Source of the DNA: Bordetella parapertussis
GTDB lineage: Bacteria; Pseudomonadota; Gammaproteobacteria; Burkholderiales; Casimicrobiaceae
Assembly (NCBI GenBank): GCA_943331295.2
Contig: CALQLA020000006.1
Span: forward strand, 62,001 to 126,000
Length of the DNA: 64,000 bases
Reading direction: 5' to 3'
A program made the translations under genes and the position numbers. Position 1 is the stretch's first letter, and every line of letters starts with the position of its first letter. Below are positions 1-7,387 of the stretch, in pieces. The notes beneath the pieces were generated by a model. That model ran no database searches. It was not told where the DNA came from and saw nothing but the letters and a program-made list of their open reading frames with translations.

Positions 1-117
1 CAGCGCCTGCGGGCCGAGGCTGACGGCGTCCGTGGGCGCGGTGTCGACGGCCGGCGTCGCGCAGCCGGCAAGCGCCGCCGCGACCAGGCAGCCGAGAAGA
101 GTGAGCGGAGTGCGCAA
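1..117 (-). CDS. N-terminus of a lipoprotein, probably MltD-like lytic transglycosylase (partial)
   Basis: Only the first 39 codons are in the window; the gene runs off the left edge. Reading inward from a TTG at 117 there is a short basic start, a hydrophobic stretch and a lipobox (LAGC, Cys about residue 19), followed by a Thr/Ala/Pro-rich linker, so the product is an outer- or inner-membrane lipoprotein. It lies 38 bases downstream of gloB on the same strand. In enterobacteria and many betaproteobacteria the gene after gloB is mltD, a membrane-bound lytic murein transglycosylase with LysM repeats, so that is the likely identity. The inference rests on the signal plus gene order only, because no catalytic domain is visible. 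The TTG start has no convincing ribosome-binding site. Confidence 0.5.
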   Translation of the reverse strand, partial: MRTPLTLLGCLVAAALAGCATPAVDTAPTDAVSLGPQAL

Positions 118-155
118 GTCGGGGCGGCGGGTGGGGGCGAAGCGAACGGACGCGG

Positions 156-938
156 TCAGAACGCGTTCTTCCACTCGCGCAGGACGGCAAAGGCGTCGAC
201 GGGAGAGGCGAGCCGGCGGCCCGCGCGGGCTTCGGCCGCCGCAAACACCTCGGGCACCGCGGCGCGCAGGAACGGATTGGTCGCGAGCTCGTCGGCGATC
301 GTCGACGGCACGGTGGGCCGGCCGGCGTCACGCGTGGCCTTCGCCTGCCCGGCCCTCGCCACCAGCGCGGCGTTGCCGGGCTCCACCGCCAGCGCGAACC
401 GGATGTTCGCGAGCGTGTACTCGTGGGCGCAGTACGCAAGCGTCGCCGCGGGCAGCGCGGCGAGCTTCGCCAGCGACGCGGCCATCTGTGCCGGCGTGCC
501 TTCGAGCACGCGGCCGCAGCCGCACGCGAACAGCGTGTCGCCGACGAAGGCGATCGGCGTGCCGTCGCCGCCATCGGTGCCGGTGTAGACGATGTGGCCG
601 GCGGTGTGCCCGGGCACGTCGAGCACGGCGAGATCGATGCCGATGCCGGGGACGGTGATCACGTCGCCTTCGACCAGTGCCCGGGTGCGACCCGGTATGT
701 TCTCGTGCGCGGGCCCGAACACCGGCACGGGTGCGCGCGCGAGCAGCGCCGCGTTGCCGCCGACGTGGTCGGCGTGATGGTGGGTGTTGAGTATCGCCGC
801 GAGCACGAGCCCTTCGCGGTCGAGGTAAGCCGCGACCGGCGCAGCGTCACCCGGATCGACGACGACCGCGTGACGGCCCTCGCGCAGCAGCCAGATGTAG
901 TTGTCGGTGAAGGCGGGGATGGGGATAATCGCTGGCAT
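156..938 (-). CDS. gloB: Hydroxyacylglutathione hydrolase (glyoxalase II)
   Basis: Glyoxalase II hydrolyses S-lactoylglutathione, formed from methylglyoxal by glyoxalase I, to lactate and glutathione in the cytosol. The 260-residue protein has the metallo-beta-lactamase signature THHHADH (His53, His55, Asp57, His58), and further metal ligands at His111 (PGHTAGH), Asp134 (GDTLF) and His172 (CAHEYT). The start MPAIIPIPAF-DNYIW matches the usual N-terminus of the family, so the ATG at 938 is well supported. The C-terminal region ends with a typical LREWKN segment. It is followed on the same strand by the lipoprotein gene and overlaps by two bases the start of the divergent methyltransferase gene, an arrangement like the E. 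coli mltD-gloB-yafS locus. Confidence 0.95.
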   Translation of the reverse strand: MPAIIPIPAFTDNYIWLLREGRHAVVVDPGDAAPVAAYLDREGLVLAAILNTHHHADHVGGNAALLARAPVPVFGPAHENIPGRTRALVEGDVITVPGIGIDLAVLDVPGHTAGHIVYTGTDGGDGTPIAFVGDTLFACGCGRVLEGTPAQMAASLAKLAALPAATLAYCAHEYTLANIRFALAVEPGNAALVARAGQAKATRDAGRPTVPSTIADELATNPFLRAAVPEVFAAAEARAGRRLASPVDAFAVLREWKNAF

Positions 939-1674
939 GGACGCATCTTCCGGAGCGAGGGGTACGCTGTCAAATGGGCTCGCCGACTGGTTCGCGACCC
1001 CGCTCGGGCGCTACCTGCTCGAACGCGAGCAGGAGCAGTTCGACCGGACGGTGACCGACATCTTCGGCTTCCACGCCGTCCAGATCGGACTGCCATTGTG
1101 CCCGTTTCTCGCGCAGAGCCGGATTGCGACGCGCTGGACCGTCGACGCAGTGGGTCCGGCAAGCGTGCTGGCCGACCCGCAATGGCTGCCGTTTCCCGAG
1201 AATTCGCTCGACCTCGTCGTGCTTCCGCACGCGCTGGAGTTCGCCGAGGATCCGCACCAGCTGCTGCGCGAAGTCCATCGCAGCATCCGGCCCGAAGGGC
1301 AGGTGGTCATCGCCGGCTTCAACCCGTTCTCGCTGTTCGGCGCGCGGCGGTATTTCGGGCGCGGCGAGACGCCGCCGTGGACCGGCAGCTTCATCGCGCT
1401 CTACCGGCTGAAGGACTGGCTCGCGCTGCTCGGCTTCGACGTCACCGGCGGCAGCCTCGACTGCTACGTGCCGCCGTTCGCCCAGGAGAAGTGGCTGCGG
1501 CGCTGCGGCTTCTTCGAGCACACCGGCGACCGCTGGTGGCCGATCGCGGGCGGCGTGTACTTCCTCCGCGCAACCAAGAAGATCCTCGGCATGCGCGTGA
1601 TCACGCCGGCCTGGGAGCGGCGCGGAGCCGCCATCGCGAGCGCGCCGCGCCAGGCGCGGGAGTGCATCGAATGA
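937..1674 (+). CDS. YafS-type SAM-dependent methyltransferase
   Basis: A 245-residue class-I methyltransferase fold protein resembling E. coli YafS. It shares the features FGFHAVQIG near residue 35, a short Rossmann-like acidic segment (LDLVVLPHALEF) and the GFNPFSLFG segment near residue 125. The substrate is not known for the family. The predicted start at 937 overlaps the gloB ATG by two bases on the other strand, leaving no room for a separate promoter. Upstream codons in frame fall inside gloB, so a start further in cannot be excluded, but the conserved WFATPLGRYLLE segment begins soon after. It precedes rnhA on the same strand, with a palindromic repeat in between, as in the gloB/yafS/rnhA neighbourhood of many proteobacteria. 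Confidence 0.8.
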   Translation: MDASSGARGTLSNGLADWFATPLGRYLLEREQEQFDRTVTDIFGFHAVQIGLPLCPFLAQSRIATRWTVDAVGPASVLADPQWLPFPENSLDLVVLPHALEFAEDPHQLLREVHRSIRPEGQVVIAGFNPFSLFGARRYFGRGETPPWTGSFIALYRLKDWLALLGFDVTGGSLDCYVPPFAQEKWLRRCGFFEHTGDRWWPIAGGVYFLRATKKILGMRVITPAWERRGAAIASAPRQARECIE

Positions 1675-1740
1675 GCGCGCCGGGCCGCCCCGAGCGCGAA
1701 CCGCTCCGCCTTGTATGCTGACCACAGCTCGCGATTCCGC

Positions 1741-1824
1741 AGCCCGGGTTGAGCGAACGCGAAACCCGGGTGGGCCGTGCCCGTTTGCGCCTCCCCCCGG
1801 GTTTCGCTGTCGCTCAACCCGGGC
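1741..1824. repeat. Paired REP-like palindromic element, copy 1
   Basis: Two units of about 22 bases containing GCCCGGGTTGAGCG and its complement, each ending in AAACCCGGG, face each other across a C-rich spacer, so the whole 84 bases can fold as one long hairpin. It lies between the methyltransferase and rnhA genes. Similar elements are at 2354, 21577 and 49882. Such GTAGCCCGGGTT-type repeats are widespread extragenic palindromes in proteobacteria. Confidence 0.85.
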
Positions 1825-1905
1825 CACCCAGGACGACCAAGACCGCGAACCAGGCGGGGCCGCCCCCTTCGGGGGACGACGCGCAGCGCCAGGAGGGACC
1901 CCCGA

Positions 1906-2343
1906 ATGAGCGACGACCCGGTCACTATCCACACGGATGGCGCGTGCAAGGGCAACCCGGGACCCGGCGGCTGGGGCGCGCTGCTCGAGTGGGGCGACCA
2001 CGAGAAGGAACTCTTCGGCGGCGAGCCGCACACCACCAACAACCGGATGGAGCTGACGGCGGTCATCCGCGCGCTGGAGAGCCTGAAGCGCGGCTGCGAG
2101 GTCAATCTCTACACCGATTCGCAGTACGTGAAGAACGGCATCGAGACGTGGATCCACGGCTGGAAGAAGAACGGCTGGAAGACGAGCGACCGGAAGCCCG
2201 TCAAGAACGCAGAGCTATGGCGCGAGCTCGACGCGATCGCAGCCGCGCACCGGATCCGCTGGCACTGGGTGAAGGGCCACAACAACCACCCCGAGAACGA
2301 GCGCGCGGACGCGCTCGCCAATCGCGGCATCCCCAGCCCGTAA
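1906..2343 (+). CDS. rnhA: Ribonuclease HI
   Basis: Cleaves the RNA strand of RNA-DNA hybrids in the cytosol (removal of primers and R-loops). The 145-residue protein has the complete catalytic set: Asp11 in TDGAC, Glu49 in NNRMEL, Asp71 in YTDSQYV, Asp135 in ADALAN, and the catalytic His125 in VKGHNN. It includes the basic handle region around [16 protein letters not shown] that grips the hybrid. The length equals that of the usual single-domain bacterial enzyme. The ATG at 1906 follows an AGGAGG box at 1891-1896. It is flanked on both sides by palindromic repeat elements. The dnaQ gene often found next to rnhA is not present here. Confidence 0.96.
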   Translation: MSDDPVTIHTDGACKGNPGPGGWGALLEWGDHEKELFGGEPHTTNNRMELTAVIRALESLKRGCEVNLYTDSQYVKNGIETWIHGWKKNGWKTSDRKPVKNAELWRELDAIAAAHRIRWHWVKGHNNHPENERADALANRGIPSP

Positions 2344-2353
2344 CCCGCAACCC

Positions 2354-2444
2354 GTAGCCCGGCGTTGAGCGAACGCGAAACCCGGGTGGGCGTGGCAATG
2401 GCCGCGATTGCCCCGGGTTTCGCTGTCGCTCAACGCCGGGCTAC
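2354..2444. repeat. Paired REP-like palindromic element, copy 2
   Basis: Starts with GTAGCCCGGCGTTGAGC and ends with its exact complement at 2428-2444. The inner arms are AAACCCGGG and CCCGGGTTT, and an apical GGCAAT/ATTGCC stem closes the loop. Compared with copy 1, both outer arms carry the same GGC-G change, so base pairing is preserved. It sits between the converging ends of rnhA and the TPR gene, where it could act as a bidirectional transcription stop. Confidence 0.85.
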
Positions 2445-2480
2445 ACAATCGGGCCACACAACCGGGCCACAGGCCCCGGT

Positions 2481-2813
2481 TTACGGCACTTGCAGCCGCC
2501 GGCGGAATACCGCCATCTCCCTCTCCGCCTGCTTGTCGCCGCGGGAATGCGCCACAGCGATGCCCGCGTCGAACGCGACCGCCGCGGCAGCGGCGTCGCC
2601 GGCGGCGGCAAGCGCCTTGCCGTAGAGCTTCCAGGCCGCCGTGTAGTTGGCGTCCTGCGCCACGGCCTTTTCGAGGTGCACGACGGCGCGCGCGGCGTCG
2701 CCGGCTTTCAGGTACTCGTTGCCGAGCGAGAACCGCAGCAGCGCCCCGTCCCTGCCCGCGGCGAGCATCCTCTCGAAGCTCGCGAGCGCCGCGGAGGGCG
2801 CGCCGCCATCCAT
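2481..2813 (-). CDS. Small tetratricopeptide-repeat protein
   Basis: A 110-residue, Ala-rich protein made almost wholly of about three TPR units. The pattern W/LG-Y--A--A-F/A is visible in the segments LLRFSLGNEYLKAGDAARAV, AAWKLYGKALAAAGDAAAA and AEREMAVFRRRLQ. There is no signal peptide or membrane segment, so it is probably a cytosolic protein-protein interaction module. The start codon lies one base beyond the stop of the DUF6265 gene, and together with DUF6352 it forms a tightly packed three-gene minus-strand unit that is probably translated in a coupled way. Small TPR proteins like this are common and mostly uncharacterised in betaproteobacteria, and I cannot name a partner. Confidence 0.75.
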   Translation of the reverse strand: MDGGAPSAALASFERMLAAGRDGALLRFSLGNEYLKAGDAARAVVHLEKAVAQDANYTAAWKLYGKALAAAGDAAAAAVAFDAGIAVAHSRGDKQAEREMAVFRRRLQVP

Positions 2814-2814
2814 G

Positions 2815-3462
2815 CTATTTCTTGATCAGCTCGCCCGACTCGCAGCCGATCCTGCGCATCGGGTAGATGATGCTGCGCTCGGCGCCGTTGACCTTCCCTT
2901 CGACGGTCGCATACAGCCAGCCCTCGGTCCCCTGCCGGTAGGAGATCGTCTGCGGGAATTCCTGCGCCGGGTTGGCGAACGTGAAGATGGTGTCGGTCTT
3001 GTCGGTGGTGGCGCCGGTGTACCGGTACGCGATTTCCTTCGTGCCGGCGAGCGTGACGTAGTAGACGCCGTCGGCGCGGGGCTCCAGCCGCAGGTATTCG
3101 TAGCCCAGCGTCTTGTCGCCCATGACAATGTGGCTGGCCCCGACCATCAGGCCGCCGCGCGGCGGCAGCCAGTGCTCGCGGAATTCACGCTGGTTGACCG
3201 CGCCACGCCAGCAGCCCTCGAGCCAGGCGAAGGGCGCCAGCGGGTTGGCGGGCTCGGCAGCGGCGGCAGCGGGTGCCGCGGCAGCGGGCGCCGGCGGCGT
3301 TTGCGCCAGGACCGGCGCGGCGACGACCGCCGCACAGAGGCAGGCCGCCAGCGCGCCACGGAGCACGGGAGATGTCGTCATCGCCGATCCAGTGGTGGTC
3401 ACTGAGGTGGTCACTGAGGTGGTCACGGAGGTGGTCACGGAGGATTTCACCGAGGGGTTCAC
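2815..3462 (-). CDS. DUF6265-like secreted or periplasmic protein
   Basis: The mature part (from about residue 60) begins PLAPFAWLEGCWRG and continues with WLPPRGGLMVG and YEYLRLEP, typical of DUF6265 proteins, small beta-rich domains of unknown function. Two starts are possible. A GTG at 3462 overlaps the stop of the upstream gene as GTGA, which suggests translational coupling, but gives an N-terminus of repeated Thr-Ser-Val-Thr encoded by the 12-bp tandem repeat. An ATG at 3381 would start directly at a good signal peptide (MTTSPVLRGALAACL, cleavage after VLAQ). The signal peptide favours the ATG biologically; the coupling favours the GTG. A Pro/Ala linker follows the signal. Function unknown. 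Confidence 0.7.
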   Translation of the reverse strand: MNPSVKSSVTTSVTTSVTTSVTTTGSAMTTSPVLRGALAACLCAAVVAAPVLAQTPPAPAAAAPAAAAAEPANPLAPFAWLEGCWRGAVNQREFREHWLPPRGGLMVGASHIVMGDKTLGYEYLRLEPRADGVYYVTLAGTKEIAYRYTGATTDKTDTIFTFANPAQEFPQTISYRQGTEGWLYATVEGKVNGAERSIIYPMRRIGCESGELIKK

Positions 3463-3466
3463 TGCG
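3395..3466. repeat. 12-bp tandem repeat, six units
   Basis: Units of GTGGTCAC(T/G)GAG: two with T (3395-3406, 3407-3418), two with G (3419-3430, 3431-3442), then two decayed units (3443-3454, 3455-3466). Read on the minus strand it encodes a Thr-Ser-Val-Thr ladder. It covers the junction of the DUF6352 stop and the GTG start of the DUF6265 gene. The period is a multiple of three, so copy-number change would keep frame. Confidence 0.9.
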
Positions 3467-4472
3467 GCCGCGCGAGCGGCAGGTTGAGCAGCAGGTTCTG
3501 GGGTTTCAGCCGGAGCCGATTGTCTCGGTCCATCGCCATCGCGAGACAGACCGGACGGCCAGCGATGGCAGGGCGCATCGCGGCCGGGTTCGCGAACGTG
3601 AGCTCGAACAGGCAGAGCAGCCGCCCCATCCGCGCCTCGTCGACGTCGATGCGATTATACAGGTCGTTCAGGAGCGCACTCGCCTCGGCGTCGAGCCCGG
3701 CGTGCCACACCCAGCGCGCGTCGTCGATCTCGCGCCGGGGGACGATCGCGACCTCGACGGCGAGAAAGTGCGCGATCCACTGCTCCAGCACGCGGCACAA
3801 CGCGGCCAGCGCCGGCTGCCCGCGATTGATGCTGACCGCGAGGTCGAAGCGCTCACCGCGCTCCCAGTAGATGCCGGCGTTGGCGGCATCGAGCACGTCG
3901 AAGTCCGCACTGCGGACCGGCGTCTGGTTCTGCTTCAGCAGCTCGCCCAGGCTGCCGAAATTACCGGTCGTGGCATGCCGCTCGATCATCTGGTCGTCGG
4001 CCGCCATCACGCCGCCGTCGGCGACCAGCGCGATCTTCTGCGGACGGAAGAGCATCTCGGCGGCGCGCGCCTGCAGCGGGTCGGCGGCCGCGCCCAGGAT
4101 GTGGCGCAGCAGGATCTGCGTGAGCTCGCCGACGAACAGCGGGGGCACGTCGACGCCGTCGCGGAACAGCGCGACGTACGCGGCCTCGATCGACGGCGCC
4201 GCGGCAAGGCGCGCACGGAACCGAAGCCAGACGCCATAGTTCTCGCGCGCGTCCGCGTCGGCGATTCCCGCCAGCGCGGCGGCGTCGACCTCGCCGCGCG
4301 GCGCGTTGACCAGCCGGTCGTGCAGCGCGAGTTCGGCCGCGCACGACTCCGCGATGGGCGCCAGCTCCGGCCGCAGCAGCGAGTGGCGCAGGAAATCGTC
4401 GGTCAGCGTGAGCCGGTTGTCGGCACCGACGGCAAGCAGCCGGTAAGCGCAGGACGGCCAGAAATCCGGCAT
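3459..4472 (-). CDS. DUF6352 family protein
   Basis: A 337-residue cytosolic protein with no signal peptide or membrane helices, beginning MPDFWPSCAYRLL. I recognise it as the family of unknown function DUF6352, found mainly in betaproteobacteria; features are LFRPQKIALVADG (about residues 140-155), a Tyr-Trp-Glu segment (GIYWERGERFDL) near 205 and the C-terminal LFELTFANPAAMRPAIAGRP. The start ATG at 4472 is chosen because the recognisable N-terminus begins there; longer in-frame extension only overlaps the upstream gene's sequence. It is followed with a 4-base GTGA overlap by the DUF6265 gene and preceded by the chalcone-isomerase-like gene 86 bases upstream. No biochemical role is known to me. 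Confidence 0.75.
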   Translation of the reverse strand: MPDFWPSCAYRLLAVGADNRLTLTDDFLRHSLLRPELAPIAESCAAELALHDRLVNAPRGEVDAAALAGIADADARENYGVWLRFRARLAAAPSIEAAYVALFRDGVDVPPLFVGELTQILLRHILGAAADPLQARAAEMLFRPQKIALVADGGVMAADDQMIERHATTGNFGSLGELLKQNQTPVRSADFDVLDAANAGIYWERGERFDLAVSINRGQPALAALCRVLEQWIAHFLAVEVAIVPRREIDDARWVWHAGLDAEASALLNDLYNRIDVDEARMGRLLCLFELTFANPAAMRPAIAGRPVCLAMAMDRDNRLRLKPQNLLLNLPLARPQ

Positions 4473-4558
4473 GGGTCGCAATCGATGCGGGGCGGCGCGG
4501 AGCGGCGGCAGGCGGCACCCGCCTGCGCGGGCAGCCCGTGAGGCAAGCCGGTCATGCG

Positions 4559-5116
4559 TCAGCCCCCGAGCATCGCCTTCTTGAGATCGGCCTGGACCGG
4601 CTTGTCGCCGAGCCAGACCCGGGTCAGCGCCTTGTTGAAAGCAGCGCCCGGGATCGTGCCGCGGGCCTCGCCATTGAAGCCGATCCGCGTGCCGTCGTCG
4701 ACGAAGTCCAGCGTCACGATGTCCTTTTCCTTCACTTCCTTGAAGCCCTTCATGATCGTCACGAGCTGGTCGGTCTGCGCCTTGACGGCGGCCATCTCGG
4801 CGGCGCTGTTGTTGTCGTTGAGACCGTCGATCAGCGCTCCGACCAGTTCGTCGGCCGTAAGGTTCCGCAGCAGGTTCAACTGGATCCGGCGCGGTCCCGC
4901 GGCCAGCACGGCGGCGGGATCTCCCGCCTTCGCCGGCACGTAGAGGCTCGCGACGTAGACCTTGAACACGACCTTGGTGCGGATGCCCGCGCCGTTGAGG
5001 ACGAGGTCCTTGCCGCCGACGCTTGCCTTGTCGTCGAGCTTGACGCCGCCGACTTCCGCGGCGAAGGCCGTTGCGCTGAAACACAACACGAGCATGAAGC
5101 GGATGAGTCCTTGCAT
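4559..5116 (-). CDS. Chalcone-isomerase-like exported protein
   Basis: A 185-residue protein with a signal peptide (MQGLIRFMLVLCFSATAFA, cleavage before AEVGG). The rest matches the bacterial chalcone-isomerase-like domain: VGGVKLDDKASVGGKDLVLNG, then KVYVASLYVP, then GLNDNN and the C-terminal GFNGEARGTIPGAAFNKALTRVWLG. In bacteria these are periplasmic proteins, not flavonoid enzymes; by analogy with fatty-acid-binding CHI-fold proteins a role in binding small hydrophobic acids is possible but unproven. The ATG at 5116 is preceded by GAGGAGACGAC. A second, divergent family member is encoded at 61672-62262 in the LitR-linked operon. Confidence 0.82.
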   Translation of the reverse strand: MQGLIRFMLVLCFSATAFAAEVGGVKLDDKASVGGKDLVLNGAGIRTKVVFKVYVASLYVPAKAGDPAAVLAAGPRRIQLNLLRNLTADELVGALIDGLNDNNSAAEMAAVKAQTDQLVTIMKGFKEVKEKDIVTLDFVDDGTRIGFNGEARGTIPGAAFNKALTRVWLGDKPVQADLKKAMLGG

Positions 5117-5249
5117 CGTCGTCTCCTCGAGTTGCCGGCGGCGGCACGGGGACGCTTGCCCCCGGTCACGCCGGCGATCGCCGGTCGCGCAGCGCGCGAA
5201 CGGCACGACGCCGCGGCGTGTGCGGCAACCGCCGCGCGCGCGACGCCCG

Positions 5250-5280
5250 AAAAAAACGCGGCCGGGTCGCCTCGGCCGCG
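5250..5280 (-). terminator. Rho-independent terminator downstream of fadL
   Basis: On the minus strand a CGCGGCC stem (5274-5280 pairing with 5257-5263) with a 10-base loop is followed directly by seven Ts (5256-5250). It lies 26 bases beyond the fadL stop codon and closes the fatty-acid degradation block. Confidence 0.85.
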
Positions 5281-5305
5281 CGTTGCTGCGGGTGTTCCCG
5301 ACCGG

Positions 5306-6718
5306 TCAGAACGAGTACGTCGCCTGCGCCGACAGGATCGTCACCGAGTTGCTGTAGTTGCCCTTGATGAGGCCGTTGGCGGCGGCATTACCGTCGGCCT
5401 GATTGATGCTCGGATCCTTGACGAAGATGTACGCGAAGCCGGCGTCGAACTTCAGCGCCGGCGAGTACTTGTACTGGGCGCCGAGGGTGACCCAGGTGCG
5501 GTCGTTGTCCGGCAGCCGCGGCGTCAGGTCCTGCGCGTTGACCGGCGACTGGTCCCAGGCGAGGCCGCCGCGGAACATCCACTTGTCGTCCATCCGGTAG
5601 TTCGTGCCGATCGAGACGCGCCAGGCGTCCTTGAAGTTTTCCGGCGTGTTGCTGAGGACGGCGCCGGTGGTGCGGACGAACTTCAGCTCCGGGAGGCTCG
5701 ACCAGCCCGTGAACTGGACGTCGCCCATGACGTCCCACTTGTCGTTGAGGCGGCTGAACAACGACACGTTGGCGATCGCGGGCACCTCGATGCTGGCCGT
5801 GACGCCGCCGCTCGCCAGCACCTGGTTGACGTTGGCCGCCAGCAGGCCGACGACGGGCGCCAGCGCCGGCGGAACCGTCGACGGAATGGCGGGGTAGCTG
5901 AAGTCCACGTTGCCGGTGACGTTGTACTTGATGCTCGAACGCCACTGCGCGCCGATCCGCGTGTCCTTGCTGATGTCCCACAGCACGCCGACGTTCCAGC
6001 CCCAGGCGTAGTCGTCGCCGGTGATGTTGGCGTTCGCGTCGAGACCTCCGGTGGAGGCGATGATCGCCGGCACGGTGGCCGGCGGGATGAGGCCGCCCGC
6101 CGCCGCCTGCCCGGCCGCCTGCGCCAGCGCCGCCGAGTAGTTGACGTTCTTGGTGAACGTGGCCTTGATCTGCTGGTAGTTGGCGCCGGCGCCGACGGCG
6201 AAGCTGTCGTTGATCTTCCACGACAGCGCCGGGTTGATGTTCATCGTCTTGACGTCGGACTTCAGCGCCTGGTAGCGGCCGAGCCAGCCGTCGTCGTACT
6301 CGGTGACGAGGCCGAACGGCGCGTTGAGGCCGAGGCCGAACGTCCATTCCTTGTTGATCGGCACCACGAGGTACATGTTGGGCACCGCGGCCCAGTTGCC
6401 GGCGTCGCCGCCGTCGCCGCCCAGCGGCTGGTTGAAGGCCGCGACCGATCCGTTGTTGTTCAGCTTGGCCGACGGTCCGATGAAGTTGATCGCCGCCACG
6501 ACCTGGTTGGTGCCGATCTTCGACATGCCCGCGACGTTGGTCCAGACAGTGCCGGCATCCTCGGCGGCGGCTGCGCCGCCGGCGTAGGCGTTGCCGAGCC
6601 CGCTGCCGGAGTTTTCCTGGAGCGCGAACGCCGCGCCGAATGCGTGGCCGGCGCCCAGCGCCAGCACCAGGCCTGCGACAGCGCCGGCGATCCGGGTGCG
6701 ATGAAATTGGGTGGTCAT
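5306..6718 (-). CDS. fadL: FadL-type outer-membrane long-chain fatty acid transporter
   Basis: A 470-residue beta-barrel protein of the FadL/TodX family that takes up hydrophobic molecules, chiefly long-chain fatty acids, across the outer membrane. It has a signal peptide (MTTQFHRTRIAGAVAGLVLALGA, cleavage after HAFG). The mature N-terminus AAFALQENSGSGLGNAYAGGAAAAEDAGTVW- gives the hatch domain with the family NA/GGA motif, followed by WTFGLGLNAPFGL and alternating amphipathic strands. The C-terminus ends in ATYSF, a standard barrel-assembly signal with terminal Phe. The ATG at 6718 follows an AAGGAGAG box. It is the last gene of the minus-strand fad block and is followed by a strong terminator. 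Aromatic hydrocarbons are alternative substrates in this family, but the fad context favours fatty acids. Confidence 0.9.
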   Translation of the reverse strand: MTTQFHRTRIAGAVAGLVLALGAGHAFGAAFALQENSGSGLGNAYAGGAAAAEDAGTVWTNVAGMSKIGTNQVVAAINFIGPSAKLNNNGSVAAFNQPLGGDGGDAGNWAAVPNMYLVVPINKEWTFGLGLNAPFGLVTEYDDGWLGRYQALKSDVKTMNINPALSWKINDSFAVGAGANYQQIKATFTKNVNYSAALAQAAGQAAAGGLIPPATVPAIIASTGGLDANANITGDDYAWGWNVGVLWDISKDTRIGAQWRSSIKYNVTGNVDFSYPAIPSTVPPALAPVVGLLAANVNQVLASGGVTASIEVPAIANVSLFSRLNDKWDVMGDVQFTGWSSLPELKFVRTTGAVLSNTPENFKDAWRVSIGTNYRMDDKWMFRGGLAWDQSPVNAQDLTPRLPDNDRTWVTLGAQYKYSPALKFDAGFAYIFVKDPSINQADGNAAANGLIKGNYSNSVTILSAQATYSF

Positions 6719-6949
6719 GACAGCTCTCTCCTTGTGGTGAGTGCGGCGCGTCTGCAACGACTGCGGGGCGCCATTCTGGGGATATCGCGCCGCGCCCGTC
6801 GGTACGGCAGGCGCGGCAGCGTTCAGGTATCGCCGATTCTCGTGCAAACCACTATACACCCGCCCTCCGGCCCCGGTTGCGGCCGCTTGAAGCCATGCCG
6901 GGCAATTGCCGCCGGCTGTTGCAATTGCGCACGTCGCGCCCCGCCCCCG

Positions 6950-7348
6950 CTACACCTCGGGCGGCAGCGCCCGCGGCCGGCGGTCGGGCCCGACCGCGAC
7001 GTAGGTCAGGCTCGCCTCGGTCACCTTGACGCAGATCAACTCGTCCGGATTGCGCTGCGCGTAGACCTCGACGCCGATGGTGACCGACGTCGTGCCGACC
7101 CGCAGGATCTCCGTATAGAAGCTTACGATGTCGCCGACCATCACCGGCTGCTTGAACACGAAGGAATTCACGGCGACCGTTGCCACGCGGCCGCGGGCGC
7201 GCCGCGACGCCGGCACGCCGCCGGCGATGTCGACCTGCGACATCACCCAGCCGCCGAAGATGTCGCCGTGCTGGTTGGCGTCGGCCGGCATCGGCACGAC
7301 GCGCAGCGTCGGCTCCTTCGCGGGCAGCGGCGTGTTCCGGTCGGGCAT
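6950..7348 (-). CDS. Acyl-CoA thioesterase, YciA-like hotdog fold
   Basis: A 132-residue single hotdog-fold thioesterase that hydrolyses acyl-CoA to free acid and CoA in the cytosol. The motif NQHGDIFGGWVMSQVDIAGG (residues 25-44) is the catalytic helix region of the YciA/BACH group, and the pattern VAVNSFVFKQPVMVGDIVSFYTEI is the central strand. The length matches YciA. It lies 39 bases from fadD and 231 bases from fadL, all on the same strand, so it probably works in acyl-CoA homeostasis during fatty-acid use. The substrate chain length cannot be read from the sequence. Confidence 0.85.
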   Translation of the reverse strand: MPDRNTPLPAKEPTLRVVPMPADANQHGDIFGGWVMSQVDIAGGVPASRRARGRVATVAVNSFVFKQPVMVGDIVSFYTEILRVGTTSVTIGVEVYAQRNPDELICVKVTEASLTYVAVGPDRRPRALPPEV

Positions 7349-7387
7349 CGGGCGGGTCCCCTTCGCGTGGCGCGCGCGGTCGCGCGC

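Noticed and set aside
6719..6949. PsrA-type operator upstream of fadL
   Set aside because: Only loosely similar A/C-rich words such as GCAAACCAC are present, without the inverted half.
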